Notes: generated from the letters alone by a model not told the origin. DNA of 60,095 bases from an uncultured Prevotella sp. (GCA_905234145.1 CAJOGK010000002.1:1-60095); one strand, 5' to 3'. Positions 45,604 through 56,397 are shown, numbered from the stretch's first letter. Translations and numbers: made by a program.

Positions 45604-46983
45604 CTATTTCGCTCCGCCTCCAAGGGCCTGATAGAGATTTACCACCGACTGCATCTTATTGAACTGGTCGGTTACCTCATTGATTTGGGCATTCAGCAGA
45701 TTACTCTGGGCTGTGATTACCTCAAGGTACGTTGTATTGCTGGATGACTCCATCAACTTCCTGGTGTCCTCGACATTCTTCTGGAGTACAGCCACGCGCT
45801 TGGCATCAAGTTCCGACTTGTCATTATAAGAATTGTAGGCTACGAGGGCATTCGACACCTCATTACCAGCCTTATAGATGGCATTCTGCCAATTATTATA
45901 GGCCTGTTCATACTTATCCTTTGCCACTTTCAAACCGGCCACGATCTGTCCGTGCTGGAAAATAGGCTGTACCAAAGAACCGACAGCGTTCAAGAGCCAC
46001 TTACCAGGATTTACCGTACCACTATTATTGGTAAAGGCTGCTGTTCCCGTCACGGTGATACTTGGATAGAAACGGCTGCGAGCGGTCTCAACATCGTAGA
46101 AGCACTGAGCGAGGGTCATCTCGTATGAGTGAACATCGGCACGGTTTGCCAGCATCTGAATGCCTACACCCGTAGAGAATTCCGAAGGCAGGCTCTGACC
46201 CGCAAAGGTGCCACGAGGAATCGTCTGACCAGGCTGTCCGAGTAGCAGAGAAAGCGAGTTCTCAAGCTCACGCACTTGGCGCTGGAGGTCGATCTTCTGT
46301 GTCTGAACCTGATAGTAGGCAGCCTCAGCACTTTGCACAGCCGTAGAGCGATAGCCCGCACGATTCTCATGCATGAACTGCATCTTTTCCCAAGTCTCCT
46401 TCGTCAACTGCTCCATATCGGTAACGATCTCCACCTGACGGTCGAAGGCCAGCAACGAATAATAGAGGTTGGCGATGCCGGAGATGACATTGCACTTTAC
46501 CACCGTCTGATAATCCTTGGTGGCGATCAGCTGCATCTGGGCAGAACGCTTGACGGAAAGCAGGTTGCCAAAGAGGTCGATATTCCAGCTTGCAGAGACA
46601 GGCAGAGAATAAGACTTTGTAGCAGCTGCACCATCGAAGGAAGACAGCGTACCTTGTGGAGAAATAGCGACTGAAGGCAGGAAAGCCAACTTCGCAATCT
46701 TCAGGGCCTCATTCACCATGTGGACATTAAGGGCTGCATTCAGCAAGTCGGGGTTATTATCGAGTCCCTGCTGAATAAGCGCCTGCAGCTGAGGATCGGT
46801 GAAGATACTACGCCAAGGCAAGTTACCAAACGATGTGGTATCAGTTACTGCGAGCGTATCAGTCAGAGAGAACGGATCACGCACAATGCCGTCCGCGTTC
46901 ACCTCTGGACGCTCGTATTTGTTATAGAGTCCGCAGCTCGACAGCAGCAGGGCTGCGGACATGAATATCATTATCTTTTTCAT
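45604..46983 (-). CDS. RND efflux outer membrane factor (459 aa)
   Basis: A lipoprotein signal (MKKIMIFMSAALLLSSCGLY) and paired OEP repeats of the NodT/OprM type. Third gene of the MFP-RND-OMF operon. Ends in TAG (45604-45606), so TAG is a functional host stop. Confidence 0.9.
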   Translation of the reverse strand: MKKIMIFMSAALLLSSCGLYNKYERPEVNADGIVRDPFSLTDTLAVTDTTSFGNLPWRSIFTDPQLQALIQQGLDNNPDLLNAALNVHMVNEALKIAKLAFLPSVAISPQGTLSSFDGAAATKSYSLPVSASWNIDLFGNLLSVKRSAQMQLIATKDYQTVVKCNVISGIANLYYSLLAFDRQVEIVTDMEQLTKETWEKMQFMHENRAGYRSTAVQSAEAAYYQVQTQKIDLQRQVRELENSLSLLLGQPGQTIPRGTFAGQSLPSEFSTGVGIQMLANRADVHSYEMTLAQCFYDVETARSRFYPSITVTGTAAFTNNSGTVNPGKWLLNAVGSLVQPIFQHGQIVAGLKVAKDKYEQAYNNWQNAIYKAGNEVSNALVAYNSYNDKSELDAKRVAVLQKNVEDTRKLMESSSNTTYLEVITAQSNLLNAQINEVTDQFNKMQSVVNLYQALGGGAK

Positions 46984-46984
46984 A

Positions 46985-49900
46985 TTACTTTTCCGGGATA
47001 TAATCTACTGGTTTTTTATGAGCATACTGAGCCAATTCTGCTGCTACCTCGGAATTCTCCTCATCCTCGAACTTCAGCGGACTGATCTTCTCCTGGATAG
47101 CCTGGAAGATAACAAACAGCGTAGGAACAACGAAGATTTGGAGAATAGTACCAATCAACATGCCACCCACAGCAGCAGCTCCCAGCGTCTGGTTACCATT
47201 CTTACCTACACCAGAAGCAAACATCATTGGCAACAAACCAATAACCATAGCCAGAGAGGTCATCAGAATAGGACGCAGACGAGCGGCAGCACCAAGAACA
47301 GCCGACCAAGTGATAGCCATACCCGTCTGGCGACGCTCCAAAGCGAACTGCACAATCAGGATCGCATTCTTAGCCAACAATCCGATCAGCATGATCAGCG
47401 AAATCTGCATATAAATATCGTTGGAATGACCGAAGATATTCGTAAACAGGAAACAGCCAGCCAAACCAAACGGTACAGAGAGTACTACCGACAAAGGCAG
47501 GATGTAAGACTCATACTGAGCTGACAGAATCAGGTAGATGAACACGAAGCACAGCAGGAAGATAATAGCCGTAGAGTTCGTGGCCTTAGCCTCCTCACGC
47601 GTCAGACCAGAGAAGTCATAGGTATAACCTGCAGGCAGAACCTGCTCGCCAACCTCCCTGATAGCCTGCAATGCCTGACCAGTAGAATAACCGCTAGCCA
47701 CTGTACCTGTTACATTAATAGAGGTGAACAGGTTGAAACGGTTGATGTTCAGAGGTCCATAAACGCGCTCCAAATTGCAGAACTCCTTCACAGGAGCCAT
47801 ACCGCCTGGCGTGCGTACAAATATACTATTCAGAGACTCAGGCGTCATACGTGACTCGGGAGTGCCCTGAATCATGACTTTATAGAGCTTACCAAACGAG
47901 TTGAAGTTTGAGCCGTAGAGTCCGCCATAATAACCCTGAAGGGTCGTGAGCACAGCTGTAGGTGAGATACCTGCCTGCTTACACTTGGCCACATCCACAT
48001 GTACCATATACTGCGGATAATTCGGGTTGTAAGAAGTCTGGGCTGCCTGGAACTCGGGACGCTTATTGAGTTCGGCCAAGAACTCCTTCACGATGCCGAA
48101 GAATCTGTTCAGGTCGCCACCCGTACGGTCTTGCATTACGAGCGAGATACCACTGTTGGCAGAGAATCCAGGAATCATTGGGGGCGAGAAGGCCAGTATC
48201 TGGGCATCCTTGATATGAGCCGTCTTGATAAAGATCTGGGCAACGACACCCGTGGCATCGTAAGGATTGAGGAAGAAGCGATAGATACCATCACCTTCCC
48301 ACAAGCCACTGATTTTCCACCACAGTCCCTTCTGACGCTCACCGAAGTCCTTCAGCTTGATAATGAAAGTACCCTGGTCGGAACCTGCACCTGCGATAAA
48401 GTTGTAACCCTGCACCATCTCACGGTTCTTGACAGCTGGGAGTTGCGACAGGATAGAGTCAACCTGCAACACCACCTGTCTGGTACGAGACTCTGAAGTG
48501 GCAGGAGGCATCGTAATGGTACAGAACAGCGTACCCGTATCCTCATCGGGCACCAGACCAGTCTTCGTCGTAAACATCGTGATACCCAGTACAACGATAC
48601 CTATCAGCACCGCAGCAATGATAGCCAGCGGCTTGCGCACCAGCTTCTCAAGGATCTTCTTATATTTACCGATGGTCGTATCGAAAGCCACGTTGAACGA
48701 CTGATGGAAACGGTCGAGGCGTGACAGTTTCTTCTGATGCCCCTCTGCATCGTGGGGTTTCAGGAAGATGGCACAGAGTGCAGGCGACAGCGTCAGGGCG
48801 TTCAGTGCCGAGATGATGATTGAGATAGCCATCGTTACACCGAACTCACGATAGAATGTACCAGAAGTTCCACCGATAAACGATACCGGCACGAACACAG
48901 CTGCCATCACAAGGGTAATTGAGATGATGGCACCGGAGATCTCGTTCATGGCATCGATAGAGGCCGTGAGCGATGACTTATAACCCTGATCCAACTTGGC
49001 GTGCACGGCCTCCACAACCACGATGGCATCGTCCACCACGATGGCAATGGCCAGCAGCAAGGCGGAGAGTACAAGCAGGTTGATAGAGAAGCCCATCACA
49101 TTGAGGAAGAAGAATGTACCGATCAGAGATACTGGCACGGCAATCAGAGGGATGAGCGTAGAACGCATGTCCTGCAAGAAGACGTAAACTACAAGGAACA
49201 CCAGAGCCAGCGTCATGAAGAGCGTGAATACCACCTCTTCGATTGATGCGTAGAGGAACTCTGTTACATCGTAGTTGATCTTATACTCCATACCCGGTGG
49301 CATCAGTTTCTTCTGATCTTCAAGCTCAGCCTTTACCTGCTTGGCAATCTCGTTGGCATTCGAACCAGCCACCTGCTGTATCATGGTCATTACCGATGGT
49401 ACGCCATTGTTCTTCATCGATACCGAGTAGCCCTCACCACCCAACTCAATCTTGGCCAGGTCCTTCAGTTTCAGCGTTTGTCCGTTGGCATCGCTCTTAA
49501 TGATGATGTTACCAAACTCCTCGGCTGTACGGAATCGACCGGTATAACGCATTGAATACTCGTAAGCCACATTTGGAGCCTGCTCACCAAACTTACCAGG
49601 TGCAGCCTCGATATTCTGTTCTGCAAGAGCAGCTGTAATGTCTGCAGGAATCAGGTTATGCTGCTTCATCACATCGGGCTGCAGCCAGATACGCATAGCG
49701 TAGGTCTTTGAGCTGAATCCCGAAGCATCACCTACGCCCTCGATACGCTTCAGCGCAGGCACGATGTTAATGGCGTTATAGTTGGTCAGGAACTCATCGT
49801 CGTAACGACCGTCGGAAGTCAGCGAGTACATGAGAACCTGCGATGACTGACGCTTGACGACGCGCACACCAATCTGGTTAACCTCGGAAGGCAGCAAGGC

Positions 49901-50245
49901 CTGAGCCTGGCTCACACGGTTCTGCACGTTTACAGCACACATGTCAGGATTGATGCCCTGACGGAACGTCACCTGTATCATGGCCGAACCCGGCGAAGCG
50001 GTAGAGGAGATAAAGTCCATACCTTCCACACCGTTGATACTTTCCTCAAGAGGCGTTACAACGGCATTCTTCACCGTCTCTGCATCAGCGCCAGGATAGC
50101 TGGCGATTACCATGATGTTAGGCGGTGCGATATTCGGATACTGCTCGATAGGAAGCGAGACCAGTCCGATAAAACCCAGCAGCACGATGAGGATAGAGAT
50201 CACCGTTGACAGCACCGGGCGTTTGATAAAATGTGTAAATGTCAT
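46985..50245 (-). CDS. RND multidrug efflux permease, HAE1 family (1086 aa)
   Basis: Starts MTFTHFIKRPVLSTVISILI, then YPNIAPPNIMVIASYPGADA, the GLLAKNAILIVQFA and VDDAIVVVEAVHAKLDQG segments. Twelve membrane helices and two large periplasmic loops. One base separates its stop from the OMF start. Confidence 0.95.
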   Translation of the reverse strand: MTFTHFIKRPVLSTVISILIVLLGFIGLVSLPIEQYPNIAPPNIMVIASYPGADAETVKNAVVTPLEESINGVEGMDFISSTASPGSAMIQVTFRQGINPDMCAVNVQNRVSQAQALLPSEVNQIGVRVVKRQSSQVLMYSLTSDGRYDDEFLTNYNAINIVPALKRIEGVGDASGFSSKTYAMRIWLQPDVMKQHNLIPADITAALAEQNIEAAPGKFGEQAPNVAYEYSMRYTGRFRTAEEFGNIIIKSDANGQTLKLKDLAKIELGGEGYSVSMKNNGVPSVMTMIQQVAGSNANEIAKQVKAELEDQKKLMPPGMEYKINYDVTEFLYASIEEVVFTLFMTLALVFLVVYVFLQDMRSTLIPLIAVPVSLIGTFFFLNVMGFSINLLVLSALLLAIAIVVDDAIVVVEAVHAKLDQGYKSSLTASIDAMNEISGAIISITLVMAAVFVPVSFIGGTSGTFYREFGVTMAISIIISALNALTLSPALCAIFLKPHDAEGHQKKLSRLDRFHQSFNVAFDTTIGKYKKILEKLVRKPLAIIAAVLIGIVVLGITMFTTKTGLVPDEDTGTLFCTITMPPATSESRTRQVVLQVDSILSQLPAVKNREMVQGYNFIAGAGSDQGTFIIKLKDFGERQKGLWWKISGLWEGDGIYRFFLNPYDATGVVAQIFIKTAHIKDAQILAFSPPMIPGFSANSGISLVMQDRTGGDLNRFFGIVKEFLAELNKRPEFQAAQTSYNPNYPQYMVHVDVAKCKQAGISPTAVLTTLQGYYGGLYGSNFNSFGKLYKVMIQGTPESRMTPESLNSIFVRTPGGMAPVKEFCNLERVYGPLNINRFNLFTSINVTGTVASGYSTGQALQAIREVGEQVLPAGYTYDFSGLTREEAKATNSTAIIFLLCFVFIYLILSAQYESYILPLSVVLSVPFGLAGCFLFTNIFGHSNDIYMQISLIMLIGLLAKNAILIVQFALERRQTGMAITWSAVLGAAARLRPILMTSLAMVIGLLPMMFASGVGKNGNQTLGAAAVGGMLIGTILQIFVVPTLFVIFQAIQEKISPLKFEDEENSEVAAELAQYAHKKPVDYIPEK

Positions 50246-50272
50246 ATTTTACCTTTTTACTTTTTTCCCTTT

Positions 50273-51451
50273 TTACTTTTTCATCGCTCCTACGATATCA
50301 CCAGCACTCATAGCCGTAGCCTGGTCCTTAATCTTCTGCTGATACTTCTCAGGAGTGATAGGCACAATCTCCATACCATCAGACAACTTGGTAATACCGT
50401 TGGTAACATACTTGTCACCGGTCTTCAGACCCTCAAGCACGATATAGTTACTACCATCGTTCTGAGGATCAACCTTAATCTCGCTATACTTTACCTTATT
50501 ATCCTTATCAAGGATATAAACGAACTTCTTATCCTGCACCTCAGACACACAACCCTGAGGAATGATAATAGCCGATGAGTTGCTATGAGGGATCATGATA
50601 GCACCAGAGCCACCGCTCTTCAGCACTTTGTCGGGATTAGGGAATACAGCGATCATCTGAACACTACCTGTTGCGGCATCAATCACACCACTCATCTTTG
50701 TAACCTTACCCTCAAGACCATACTGAGTACCATCTGCCAACTTCAACAGAACAGCAGGCATCTCCTCAATAGCACCATTCAGGCCACCTGCATTCTTACC
50801 CATAGAAAGCACATCCTTCTCCGTCATTGAGAAGTAGACCTCCATCGAACTGATATTTGAAACGGTGGTCAAAGTGTTGGAAGCACTTACAAGCGTACCT
50901 ACCTTAAAGGGCAATGAGCCAACCACACCTGCTGCAGGGCTTTTAACAAAGCAGAAACTCAGCATCTCCTTTGCAGAAGCAAGACTAGCCTCTGATGCTG
51001 CCAAGCTGGCCTTAGCTTGCTCGTAACTATTCACAGCCGAACGGTACTCAAAGTCACCAATCACACCGTTTTCATGCAGTTTCTGAGAATTCTCATAATT
51101 CAATTTGGCCGTATTGCATGTTGCCGTAGCTGTTTTTACAGAAGCTTCAGCCTGGCGTACCTGCGCCTGATAGGTTACATTATCCAGTACAAAAAGTACT
51201 TGCCCGGCACTGACTGTCTGACCTTCTTTCACGTTAATCTGAGTAATGAAACCCTGAACTTTCGGATGAATCTCCACATCCTGCACACCTTTAATCACAG
51301 CAGGATAGGTAGACTGCATGGTTGTACTTGAAGTACCCACTGTCACTACAGGAAACTCATTGTCGCCAAACGTAGGGCGACCACCACTACCACCGCATGA
51401 TGCTAGCATCAATGCCGTAGCAGCCAACAATAAAATCTTGCTCTTTTTCAT
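50273..51451 (-). CDS. RND efflux periplasmic adaptor (392 aa)
   Basis: Lipobox ALMLASCGG at residues 12-20, lipoyl/barrel-sandwich domain (VKGVQDVEIHPKVQGFITQI), an alpha-hairpin, then a beta-barrel domain. First gene of the operon. Confidence 0.93.
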   Translation of the reverse strand: MKKSKILLLAATALMLASCGGSGGRPTFGDNEFPVVTVGTSSTTMQSTYPAVIKGVQDVEIHPKVQGFITQINVKEGQTVSAGQVLFVLDNVTYQAQVRQAEASVKTATATCNTAKLNYENSQKLHENGVIGDFEYRSAVNSYEQAKASLAASEASLASAKEMLSFCFVKSPAAGVVGSLPFKVGTLVSASNTLTTVSNISSMEVYFSMTEKDVLSMGKNAGGLNGAIEEMPAVLLKLADGTQYGLEGKVTKMSGVIDAATGSVQMIAVFPNPDKVLKSGGSGAIMIPHSNSSAIIIPQGCVSEVQDKKFVYILDKDNKVKYSEIKVDPQNDGSNYIVLEGLKTGDKYVTNGITKLSDGMEIVPITPEKYQQKIKDQATAMSAGDIVGAMKK

Positions 51452-51493
51452 ATTTTACCTCTTGTATTGTTTTTGTTTCAATTAAACTAAAGC

Positions 51494-51526
51494 CCGAGAA
51501 CTCAGCGACTAACGATGGGTTCTCGG
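51494..51526 (-). promoter_or_regulatory. 5' stem-loop of the efflux operon transcript
   Basis: CCGAGAAC (51494-51501) and GTTCTCGG (51519-51526) form an 8-bp stem at the expected 5' end of the mRNA. Confidence 0.5.
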
Positions 51527-51530
51527 ACTG

Positions 51531-51538
51531 CAAAGGTA
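51531..51538 (-). promoter_or_regulatory. -7 box for the efflux operon
   Basis: TACCTTTG on the minus strand, about 80 bp before the adaptor start. Confidence 0.65.
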
Positions 51539-51586
51539 CGCAAAATATATCTTTAGATATATACGCTTAAAATGTTTTTAACATTT

Positions 51587-52663
51587 TTATAGTTTTATAT
51601 AGATTTTCTTTCGGTATAAAACGTATCCTATTGCGAAATTAAGCAGTACAAAATAGAGGGCGTAAGTCAATGATGCCCACTTCAGTGGAGCGATGATGGC
51701 ATGAATACCATTATAAACAACTTCCGACACACCAATATTACCTAGCAGAATCGCCAGAAGCTCGCTCGAAACATAGAGAGCAAGGGCATTTACACCAAAT
51801 ACATGGAAGAAAGTAGTCCAACTCGATTTCTTCTGAATATCAATGATATACATCAGGAAAGCCTGCAAAAGTGAAGCTAAACCACAGGTTACCATCACAT
51901 AGCTAGGACTCCAGATGCGCTTGTTCAAAGGCAGGCCGTAAGTAAGCAGATAGCCACCAATCACAAGAATCGTACCGATAACGAAAAGGGCTATCACCTT
52001 CTGCTCAATGGTCTCCTTCTTACGAATCTGCATGCCACAATAGAAACCAAGCAGCACATGGGCTACAGAAGAAATGGTGCCCATCAGACCTTCTGGATCA
52101 ACGGGACTCTTATGATAAATGTGGTCATAACCGAAGAGGTTCAAATCTACCTGTGCCAAGATGTTCACACTCGCATCCTCCACATAGCCATTGCCAAACA
52201 CAAGGATGGCCGTATAGATAACCAGCAGACAGATAATCACAGGAACAGTGTACTTATGATTACAGAACAGGGCAAAGAGCGACACAATACCATAGCAAAG
52301 CGCGATTCGCTGCATAACAGCCCAAATACGCAGATGACCAAAACAAAGCAAGTCACCCTCGATGGCATGATCGAACCAGTTGATGAATAAGCCGATGACA
52401 AAAAGCAGTACCGTGCGCTTGATAATACGACGCACCACTGGAGGCGTGGGCTTAAACTCCGACTTCACCAGCGAGAGATAGCACGAGATTCCCATGATGA
52501 AGAGGAAGAAGGGGAACACCAGATCGCAGGGCGTCATGCCATTCCACTTGGAGTGTCCAAGCATTTCAAAAGATTCACCCCATCCGTTATTCACAAGAAT
52601 CATGCCTGCGACGGTAATACCGCGCAGGATATCGAGGGATAGAAGACGTTGACTACTTGCCAT
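51587..52663 (-). CDS. Heparan-alpha-glucosaminide N-acetyltransferase-like membrane protein (358 aa)
   Basis: Begins MASSQRLLSLDILRGITVAG with the LDxLRG motif, and FPFFLFIMGISCYLSL, features of the HGSNAT/NagX family (DUF5009). About ten helices. It lies 40 bp downstream of the GH89 gene, so the two are probably co-transcribed. Confidence 0.8.
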   Translation of the reverse strand: MASSQRLLSLDILRGITVAGMILVNNGWGESFEMLGHSKWNGMTPCDLVFPFFLFIMGISCYLSLVKSEFKPTPPVVRRIIKRTVLLFVIGLFINWFDHAIEGDLLCFGHLRIWAVMQRIALCYGIVSLFALFCNHKYTVPVIICLLVIYTAILVFGNGYVEDASVNILAQVDLNLFGYDHIYHKSPVDPEGLMGTISSVAHVLLGFYCGMQIRKKETIEQKVIALFVIGTILVIGGYLLTYGLPLNKRIWSPSYVMVTCGLASLLQAFLMYIIDIQKKSSWTTFFHVFGVNALALYVSSELLAILLGNIGVSEVVYNGIHAIIAPLKWASLTYALYFVLLNFAIGYVLYRKKIYIKL

Positions 52664-52703
52664 TTTTCTAAGGATTATTAATTTTCTAAGGAATATAGGA
52701 AGA

Positions 52704-54920
52704 TTATTGGGCTTCCATTAAAGTGATGGCCTCTTTGGCCACATCGACGGGAGAGCCCTCGGGAGCTGCACTATAGGGATTTTGTTGGAGCGTCCAAGGC
52801 TCTTCCATTGCATAATAGTCGAGCTGCACTTCCTGAGGCAGAGCCATCTGGAAGAGTTCCGCAGCCGTCTTGGTAGCATTCGGACCTCCACCTAAGAGTT
52901 CAGGCTGAGGAGCGGTCTGAGCCTTCATCTGTGCAGCAAGGGCATCAAAGTAGGCTTTCCAACGTACATAGTAAAAGTCTTTCAACAAGCCTTGCCACTC
53001 TTTATGGGCATAGTCGCGCAAACCGCCTGTATCGGCACAATAGCGATTGCCCCAAGTGGTAATCTGTACACGGGCATTCCATTCATAGAGTTTCTTCTCC
53101 TCGGGCGTAGCACCGGCATTCACAGCATCCTGCGTCCAATGACCTACACGGAATTCTGAACGCGTACCCAAGAGTTTATCCTGCATCAACAGCATTTGGA
53201 GGAATCGAGCCGCATCTTTATCAAATGCTTTTCGTGCAAAGCCTTTGTAATCGGCGATGGTATGCTGATACTGCTGACGAGCCTGATCTGCGAGTGCCTG
53301 ACGGGTAATATCCACAAGATCGTACTCGAAGTTATTGTTGCCACGATACTTCTCTGCCACACTATTCATCAAGCGTGCAGCCTCCTTTGTATCTGCAGGG
53401 TCGTAATAATTCTTCATCTTAGACCAAGATGACGCCTGGAAGTTATTCAACGAAGGACGTCCACAGAAGATACTCTCGTGAGGGCCCTGCTGATTATTGC
53501 CTGCAGGACAGTTATAGATGCTCTGAGCAAGAATCATCCAAGCCTTTTCGATAGCAGGATCCTCCACACCATAGCGCGCCTTCACATATTCCTTCAGCCA
53601 AGCCTCCTTGGTAAATTTCTCAGGGCGCCAGGGCAACTCACTCATCAGTTCGAACATCACAGGATTGTTTTCAGAGCCTTCCATCGTAAAGCCGATACCC
53701 TTACAATTTTTCTTCGATACATAGAAGTTATCTAGCAACTGATCCATTCGGCCATGCAGACCTACATTGGCCCCAAAGTTCTCAAGCAAACAGAACAGCC
53801 AATCGTGCTGCTTATAACCCACATCACGCTTCCAAATGCTGGGGATACCAAACATGGGGCGACACTCTGAGAAGAGATCAAGCACAAGCAGATCACCTGC
53901 CTTCATACCGTCGACCATCGCAGGGCGAGGATTCTCTGTCCAACCCTGAATCACCCAGACAGCATTTGGATTCACACGTTTCATCGCCTGCATCATAGCC
54001 TCACCAGCCTTTGCATAATCGATAGAGGGATCGTCATTACTCTCATGGAAAGGATCCATCGAATAATAATCAGCCTTACCGAAGAGTTTGGTGAGCTCAT
54101 TATAATATAAGGTGGCGATTTCGGCAAAGCGAGCATCCGTAGGCAGAAGGTTTGCTGGACGCTGGAAACCGTTCCAAAGGCCAGCATCGGCTACATTCAG
54201 ACCCAACTTTGACTTTGCATCGTGAGGCACCATGCCGCAGTAGCCTGGCAATACGGGATGCATATCGAGTTGCTTCATACGAGCCAGAATCTGCTTCTGG
54301 AGGTTCTCCTGACGGGTGTACCATGACAGTGGCAGTGGACCACCCCACCCTTCCAGGTTATTCATCTCCCACCAAGCGAGGAATGCAGGACCAGCGATGA
54401 ATTCGCCTACTTCTTTTTCTGTATAACCGAGTTTCAGCAACATGTTACGCCATACGCACTCTTCGCCCACAATGGCCAGTGGCAGGTTAATGCCATGCAG
54501 CGCCATCCAGTCGATTTCCTGTTCCCAACGTTTCCAGTCCCAAAACGCCATGGAATAAGAGAAGGTGCAGTAGTTAAAGTCATAGCGCAGGCCGAGATCA
54601 GTCTCATGGCGCTCTTTCTTAGTAACCGCAGGCAGCACAGCAGGCAACTTTGCCTGCATCTGATTCCAAGAGAGGTGAATGCCCGCATAGTACTTTAGGT
54701 ACCAGTTTACACCCGAGGCGATGTTCACCCAGTTATTTCCTCTCACCACGACCTTCTTGCCTTGTTGGTCAAGCTCGAAGAAATCCTTCTGACTCTTAAC
54801 CTTTTCTATTTTAAACTTGGCAGAAGCGCCCTTGTCAATTCGCTCCAACAAATCGTCTACAGGATTTGCCCACATCTGCATTGACAGCAGAATTCCGATA
54901 ATAGTTAGCAATACTCTCAT
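52704..54920 (-). CDS. Alpha-N-acetylglucosaminidase, GH89 (738 aa)
   Basis: A signal peptide (MRVLLTIIGILLSMQMWA). GH89 core: NYCTFSYSMAFWDWKRWEQE, DWMALHGINLPLAIVGEECV, YYSMDPFHESNDDPS (catalytic Glu region), WVIQGWTENPRPA. Full length with the C-terminal helical domain. Releases terminal alpha-GlcNAc from glycans. Confidence 0.93.
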   Translation of the reverse strand: MRVLLTIIGILLSMQMWANPVDDLLERIDKGASAKFKIEKVKSQKDFFELDQQGKKVVVRGNNWVNIASGVNWYLKYYAGIHLSWNQMQAKLPAVLPAVTKKERHETDLGLRYDFNYCTFSYSMAFWDWKRWEQEIDWMALHGINLPLAIVGEECVWRNMLLKLGYTEKEVGEFIAGPAFLAWWEMNNLEGWGGPLPLSWYTRQENLQKQILARMKQLDMHPVLPGYCGMVPHDAKSKLGLNVADAGLWNGFQRPANLLPTDARFAEIATLYYNELTKLFGKADYYSMDPFHESNDDPSIDYAKAGEAMMQAMKRVNPNAVWVIQGWTENPRPAMVDGMKAGDLLVLDLFSECRPMFGIPSIWKRDVGYKQHDWLFCLLENFGANVGLHGRMDQLLDNFYVSKKNCKGIGFTMEGSENNPVMFELMSELPWRPEKFTKEAWLKEYVKARYGVEDPAIEKAWMILAQSIYNCPAGNNQQGPHESIFCGRPSLNNFQASSWSKMKNYYDPADTKEAARLMNSVAEKYRGNNNFEYDLVDITRQALADQARQQYQHTIADYKGFARKAFDKDAARFLQMLLMQDKLLGTRSEFRVGHWTQDAVNAGATPEEKKLYEWNARVQITTWGNRYCADTGGLRDYAHKEWQGLLKDFYYVRWKAYFDALAAQMKAQTAPQPELLGGGPNATKTAAELFQMALPQEVQLDYYAMEEPWTLQQNPYSAAPEGSPVDVAKEAITLMEAQ

Positions 54921-54930
54921 TCTTATTATC

Positions 54931-56367
54931 TTATATCAGATTCATTTGTTTTGCTTTTGCCATCAGAAGTTCCATCAGGGGTTCACGCGCATTCTCCACC
55001 TTATTGTCGAGGACGGCATCCTTCAGATATTGCTTTAGAATACCTACTTCACGACTAGGCTTAAGATGGAACATCTCCATAATCTCATTACCATCAATGA
55101 CAGGTTGTAGCAACCTCACATAGTCTTTTTCCTTCAAGTCAGTGAGTTTTTCTCGCACCATACGGAAATTCTCGAGGAACAGTTTCTTGCGCACCTCATT
55201 TTTCGACGTGATATCCGCCTCACAAAGCAACATCAGGTCTTCGATATCCTCGCCTGCATCGTTCAACAAACGGCGCACGGCAGAATCCGTCACCTCATCG
55301 TCGGCGATGGCTATCGGACGCATGTGGAGGTCGACGAGCTTCTGCACATATTTCATCTTCATATCCATGGGCAGCATCAGCCGACGGAAGATCTGTGGCA
55401 CCATCTTGGCACCTATCAAATTATGGTTGTAGAAAGTCCAGCCTATGCTCGGATTCCAGCGCTTTGATTTGGTCTTGCCGATATCGTGCATCAAAGCAGC
55501 CCATCTCAGCCAAAGATTATCCGACTTAGAAGCTACATTATCCAGTACCTCCAGCGTGTGATAGAAATTGTTCTTGTGCGCACGACCATTTTTCTGCTCC
55601 ACAATGTCGAGAGCTGCCAATTCTGGCAGAATGATGTTCAGCAAGCCACAACGCTGCAGGTCTACGAACCCTCTTGATGGCATAGGTGACAATATGATTT
55701 TGTTCAGTTCGTCCTTTATCCGCTCACCACTCACAATCTTAATTCTGTCGGCCATCCTTTCGAGCGCCTCAAATGTTTCGTCCTCCATCTGGAAGTTCAG
55801 TTGGGTAGCGAAACGGATACAGCGCATCATGCGCAGAGGGTCGTCGCTAAAAGTGATGCCAGGTTCCAGAGGGGTAGCGATAATACCATCTTCAAGATCA
55901 GCCAAGCCATTAAACGGGTCTACCAGCTCGCCAAAGCGGTCTTTATTCAGACAGATGGCCATCGCATTGATGGTAAAGTCGCGACGATTCTGATCATCCT
56001 CCAAAGTTCCGTCTTCCACAATGGGCTTGCGCGAGTCGTGGCTATAGCTTTCTTTACGGGCACCAACAAATTCCACCTCGTATTCCGTGCCCTTCTGACG
56101 GAATTTTACCTGAGCCGTGCCAAAGTTCCTAAACACACTCAGGTGTGCCCTCTTACCCACCATCCGTTTCAGTTCTTCAGCCACAGAGATACCACTGCCC
56201 ACTACCACCACATCAATATCGTTGGAGGGGCGTTCCAGGAAGATATCCCTTACGTAGCCACCCACAACGTAGCACTCCAGCCCAAGGTGGTCTGCAGCCT
56301 CACTGATCTGGTGGAAGATGTCCTGATCGAGAATCTCTGAGAGTTCGTCGTCGCTATATAGTTTCAT
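54931..56367 (-). CDS. CCA tRNA nucleotidyltransferase/poly(A)-polymerase family with HD domain (478 aa)
   Basis: Nucleotidyltransferase motif CYVVGGYVRDIFLERPSNDI with the DxD site, RRDFTINAMAI, and an HD site LMHDIGKTKSKRWN at about residue 296. Likely the CCA-adding enzyme. Confidence 0.88.
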   Translation of the reverse strand: MKLYSDDELSEILDQDIFHQISEAADHLGLECYVVGGYVRDIFLERPSNDIDVVVVGSGISVAEELKRMVGKRAHLSVFRNFGTAQVKFRQKGTEYEVEFVGARKESYSHDSRKPIVEDGTLEDDQNRRDFTINAMAICLNKDRFGELVDPFNGLADLEDGIIATPLEPGITFSDDPLRMMRCIRFATQLNFQMEDETFEALERMADRIKIVSGERIKDELNKIILSPMPSRGFVDLQRCGLLNIILPELAALDIVEQKNGRAHKNNFYHTLEVLDNVASKSDNLWLRWAALMHDIGKTKSKRWNPSIGWTFYNHNLIGAKMVPQIFRRLMLPMDMKMKYVQKLVDLHMRPIAIADDEVTDSAVRRLLNDAGEDIEDLMLLCEADITSKNEVRKKLFLENFRMVREKLTDLKEKDYVRLLQPVIDGNEIMEMFHLKPSREVGILKQYLKDAVLDNKVENAREPLMELLMAKAKQMNLI

Positions 56368-56389
56368 TAGTTCGTCTTACTTGAGGGTG

Positions 56390-56397
56390 CAAAGATA
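56390..56397 (-). promoter_or_regulatory. -7 box for the CCA-enzyme gene
   Basis: TATCTTTG on the minus strand, 22 bp before the start at 56367. Confidence 0.6.
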
